Assembly: GCA_963693365.1 (NCBI GenBank)
Contig: CAVNZM010000001.1
Coordinates: 6,696,001 to 6,760,000, forward strand
Length of the DNA stretch: 64,000 nt
From: Amoebidium appalachense
Taxonomy: Eukaryota > Ichthyosporea
Reading direction: 5' to 3'
Position numbers and translations under genes: made by a program
Shown: in pieces, positions 61,197 through 64,000 of the stretch
Position numbering within the stretch: the stretch's first letter is position 1
Layout: every line of letters starts with the position of its first letter
Notes under the pieces: generated by a model
The model's database searches: none
Told to the model about the DNA's origin: nothing
What the model saw: the letters and a program-made list of their open reading frames with translations, nothing else

Positions 61197-62351
61197 TTGC
61201 CTGAAGGCACATGTCCAGCGTAACCATTTTTGTCACCAAACGCCGAGAACTTAGCCGCCTGCTCCTCTGGGGGAAGTTCTGTCAGGCGCTGGTCGTGGGG
61301 GCGGAAATCGTTACGCTTTTTGAGTTCATACTTGGTCCAATGCAGCGCCCTCGAGTAATACAGGAGCCGCTGCTCGTCGTATCGCTGCTTGTGGAGCTCC
61401 GAGAGGAGGGTGGCAAAGGCGTTTGGGCCCACACCTTTGTCTGCCAGTGCACGCAACAATGTTACCACCTTTAGGTCGAGCCCACTGCGGTGGCTAAGGT
61501 AGGCCGGAAACTGATCACGCATGAAGAGTGGAAGGCGTTTAATTGTCTGGGGGTTTGTGCCGGCAAAGTTTTTTTTGCATGTGTCACAAAAGTACCGGGC
61601 CGTGATAATGTAGTAGCAGCTGTCAAAGTCGATAACACGCCGTCCTACGGGGTTGCTCATGAACCCATTGCGAGAAGTACGGTGTGGGTTGGGGTGGTTG
61701 TGGGGGTCCACGTAGTGATCATCGAAGGGGCACGGCACCATGAAACCGGGAGACAACCTTTCCGGAAGCCAGGCAAAACATCTGGGTTTGTAGAAAGGCG
61801 CTGGATCGCCCCCAAATTTAAAGCCTATAATGGGAGGTGGAAGATGCCACCCCACAGGCGTCTTCTCATCTTTGAGACTCTCTTTCACTGTGTGCAGGTG
61901 CGACTTGATTGTTTCGCCCGCCGCGTCAGAAAACTCCTCTCCACCGTCATCCCCGTCCGTATTATCTTCTCCCTCTTCCTCCCCTTCATCCTCGTCTACC
62001 CGGTACGCATCTGCTGCTGCATTTAGCAAAGGTTCCTCGTCGGGTTGCACCTGTATGTCTGGTGGGTGTGGAGCAGGGGCCCGATCCATTTCTCTTGGTA
62101 ACGAATGGACGCTACCTGCCTCAACTACACGGGCCCTTATGTCGGCGGCCTTAGATAGAGGGGGCTGTTCGGGTTGTACGTTTACGTTTAGTTCCTGCAA
62201 AACAGCTTTGTTTGCCGTCCCAAAACCTGCAAAGTTCGCTAAAGGCTGAACAAATGCAGCATCTTTTTTTTTTGCGCCCAGCTCCCTCCCTAGCTCCGCC
62301 TGTTTTATGCCCAGGGCGCTGTGTTGTGCCCTTAGGGCAGCCTGGCTTCAT
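61197..62351 (-). CDS. DUF6729-type mobile-element protein, 5' part, with a frame break in an A10 run
   Basis: The likely ATG is at 62351-62349. The first 26 codons give a basic, AT-hook-like motif (GCPKGTTQRPGHKTGG then REGAGRKKK). The frame must then shift by one base, at the A10 run (62264-62273 on the plus strand), to continue as KDAAFVQPLANFAGFG and the long downstream frame. That frame has an acidic linker, then a region I assign to the DUF6729 family: FYKPRCFAWLPERLSPGFMV, RRVIDFDSCYYIITARYFC, DTCKKNFAGTN, LPLFMRDQFPAYLSHRSGLD and VVTLLRALADKGVGPNAFAT. It ends at FGDKNGYAGHVPSG, where the sequence has a GC-type donor (CAG|GCAAGT at 61201/61200) or a GT donor four bases on. Downstream catalytic exons were not found, so this may be a truncated or decayed transposase-like gene. 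The first Cys pair of the domain is degenerate. Alternatively the upstream frame is not coding and an acceptor near 62345 starts the second frame. Confidence 0.65.
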
Positions 62352-64000
62352 TTTAAACACTTGGGGCCTGGCCCCCTGCCCCCCTAGTGCGACTACGTTA
62401 CCGCAAACATTCCCGTATTCCAGTGTGCTCGGCAATGCTGCTCATGGCCTTCCCGGACTGGTTGTGACCAGTAAAGAGCGCGCCAATTCCTGACCGCCGC
62501 CTACAGCAGTGTATGATCTGTTATCCATATTCGGCAAAAGGGGTCTTGCCCAACCAATGGCTTGAATCCTTGTAACTTTGCTTTATCCATATAAGGTTAG
62601 CTGAACACCCCCCCTCCAATCATACCCCCCCCTTCTCTCTAGTAGTAGCTCCTGGCATGCCGCACCCCCCAACTATCCGTTGTGATTGGTTTCCTTCTAC
62701 TGGTGACCGATAGACTGAGTGTTTTCTGTTGGATGCTTGACGCTGGTTCGCATTTTTGTTTGGTGCAGATGTCTAGATGTGAGTGATCATGAGTTCTGAG
62801 TGTTAAAATCATGTAATATCCTGCATATCTGCACTCAAATCATAATAATAATGAAGAACTTCGAACCACACAAAGAGATACCGGCGTGGTGCCATACAGC
62901 GGTGTGTGTGTGTGTGTGTGTGTGTGCACGTGTATGGTGTACCCAATTGTCTTAACACACCGTTTGGAGTAGTAGGCCGTTTCCGGATCATCTCTTGCCT
63001 TTCTTTCTTTCAGTCTTTTCTTGCAAGCCCTCCATTTCCGCGTACGGTCTTTTTTTTTTCTTTGTCTTTCCTATTATACGTACATGATTGTTTCGCAGTT
63101 TATTATTGATCTTCTCGTGATATTACTGATTACTCGCGAGGGCCCGATGTATTCAATGAATAATAGCTAGCTAGCACTGCCAAATCACATGACTTGGTTG
63201 GGACTCTTGGGCCTGAACTACACGGACGTACTATAGCTATGTTGCATCTTTGATTATAGTGCAGTTGTGTCTGTGAATTCGCACTAATACACGGCCATCT
63301 AGAAACACCTAGATGGCCATGCACTATTATTAGCTAGTGTAGTGATTAGGAGAGCATGCATGACACGGCGCGAGTTTCAAATGCTCCTCGATCAGTCTCT
63401 CAGACTCGCAGGGTTAAAATGATCTGCCTGGCAGTCTCAGGGTGGCCATAGGCGTTAACGTTCCGGGTATTCTGGTGCAACCAATCATCATCTGAACACC
63501 CAGCCAGGGCCGTGCACATGAGTCTCATTTGAGCCTCGTTTCACAGCTGTGTTATTCGAATATTTCTCGGTGCTGCAGGCTCCGTGCTGCGGGTTCGCCC
63601 CTCAACTACTAGTACTCGGAATAAGAGGCGCCTCTTTTTCCGCCGGGCACCGTGATCATGACCGTCTCAGGCCGTGGGTGCACGTGGAGGTGGGAAGGGG
63701 ATGGGGGGGGGGCGGAGGGCTGGGGGATCCGGAGGGGGGGAGGGGGACGCACGTGGACGACCGCAGGCCGTAGTGTACAGTGTAGGGTGCGCAGGCTGGG
63801 TGGCCCCGCATCAGTGATGATCGTCGCCGCTGCCAGATCTAGATACATGTGTGCCTGCCACCGCCCCACGGTACCGGTGTGTGTGTGTTTGGGTTGGGGG
63901 GGGGAGGCACTGCCACCGGGGAGGTGGGGGGGGGGAGGGGGGGGGGGATCCGGAGGGAAGGTCGGGGAGAGGGGGGGCGGGTGGGGGGAGGGGGGGGAGG
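62352..64000. other. Upstream flank of the DUF6729-type gene; ordinary sequence, then G-rich end
   Basis: Mostly unique sequence with a short GT repeat (62904-62926), a perfect hairpin at 63293-63318 and G-rich tracts from 63697 to the window end. No gene found. Confidence 0.7.
63293..63318. repeat. Perfect 10-bp hairpin
   Basis: GGCCATCTAG and CTAGATGGCC flank a 6-nt loop. The left arm and its context (ACGGCCATCTAGA) match the hairpin at 22425-22472. Confidence 0.85.

Overview
The window is nuclear DNA from an intron-rich eukaryote, most likely a unicellular one. The evidence is spliced genes with GT-AG introns at consistent phases, low gene density (about eight genes in 64 kb) and no operon structure. 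Introns and spacers are saturated with homopolymer C/G tracts (up to 69 bases), CA/GT and CT/GA microsatellites, and compound C-A tracts. I cannot place the lineage. A free-standing fungal-type saccharopine dehydrogenase and a PHO80-like cyclin would suit a unicellular opisthokont relative or another protist.

Layout, left to right: the 3' end of an unrecognised gene (+, 439-2019); a repeat-rich spacer; a two-exon gene with a degenerate Rho-type GTPase domain and a long phospho-motif-rich tail (-, 4505-6803); a 5 kb spacer; a gene of ten resolved exons for a protein with a C-terminal cytidine-deaminase-like zinc domain (-, 12157-20077, N-terminus open); a 5 kb spacer; a Cys-rich three-module protein (-, 25017-27528, N-terminus open); a complete 12-exon saccharopine dehydrogenase gene (+, 30429-40625, 449 aa, every splice junction in phase); a 5 kb spacer with repeats; an intronless PHO80-like cyclin (+, 45975-46907); a 6 kb spacer with palindromic and foldback repeats; a small two-exon membrane or secreted protein (+, 52965-53457). 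The last part looks mobile-element derived: an OTU-protease/CXC/Myb-like protein (+, 54469-59060) converging on a DUF6729-type protein (-, 61197-62351).

The genes do not form a pathway. The main novelties lie in the non-coding DNA. (1) Introns share a strand-specific layout: C-tracts or GT-repeats just after the 5' splice site and CA-repeats ending directly at the 3' splice site. (2) A dispersed repeat family has copies that end in poly(C), in one case poly(C)-poly(A), and shows paired arm changes suggesting an RNA hairpin. (3) C-runs and A-runs are joined in one fixed order. (4) There is an array of about ten 20-bp-spaced palindromic units. All exon models were made by hand from the sequence, without transcript evidence.
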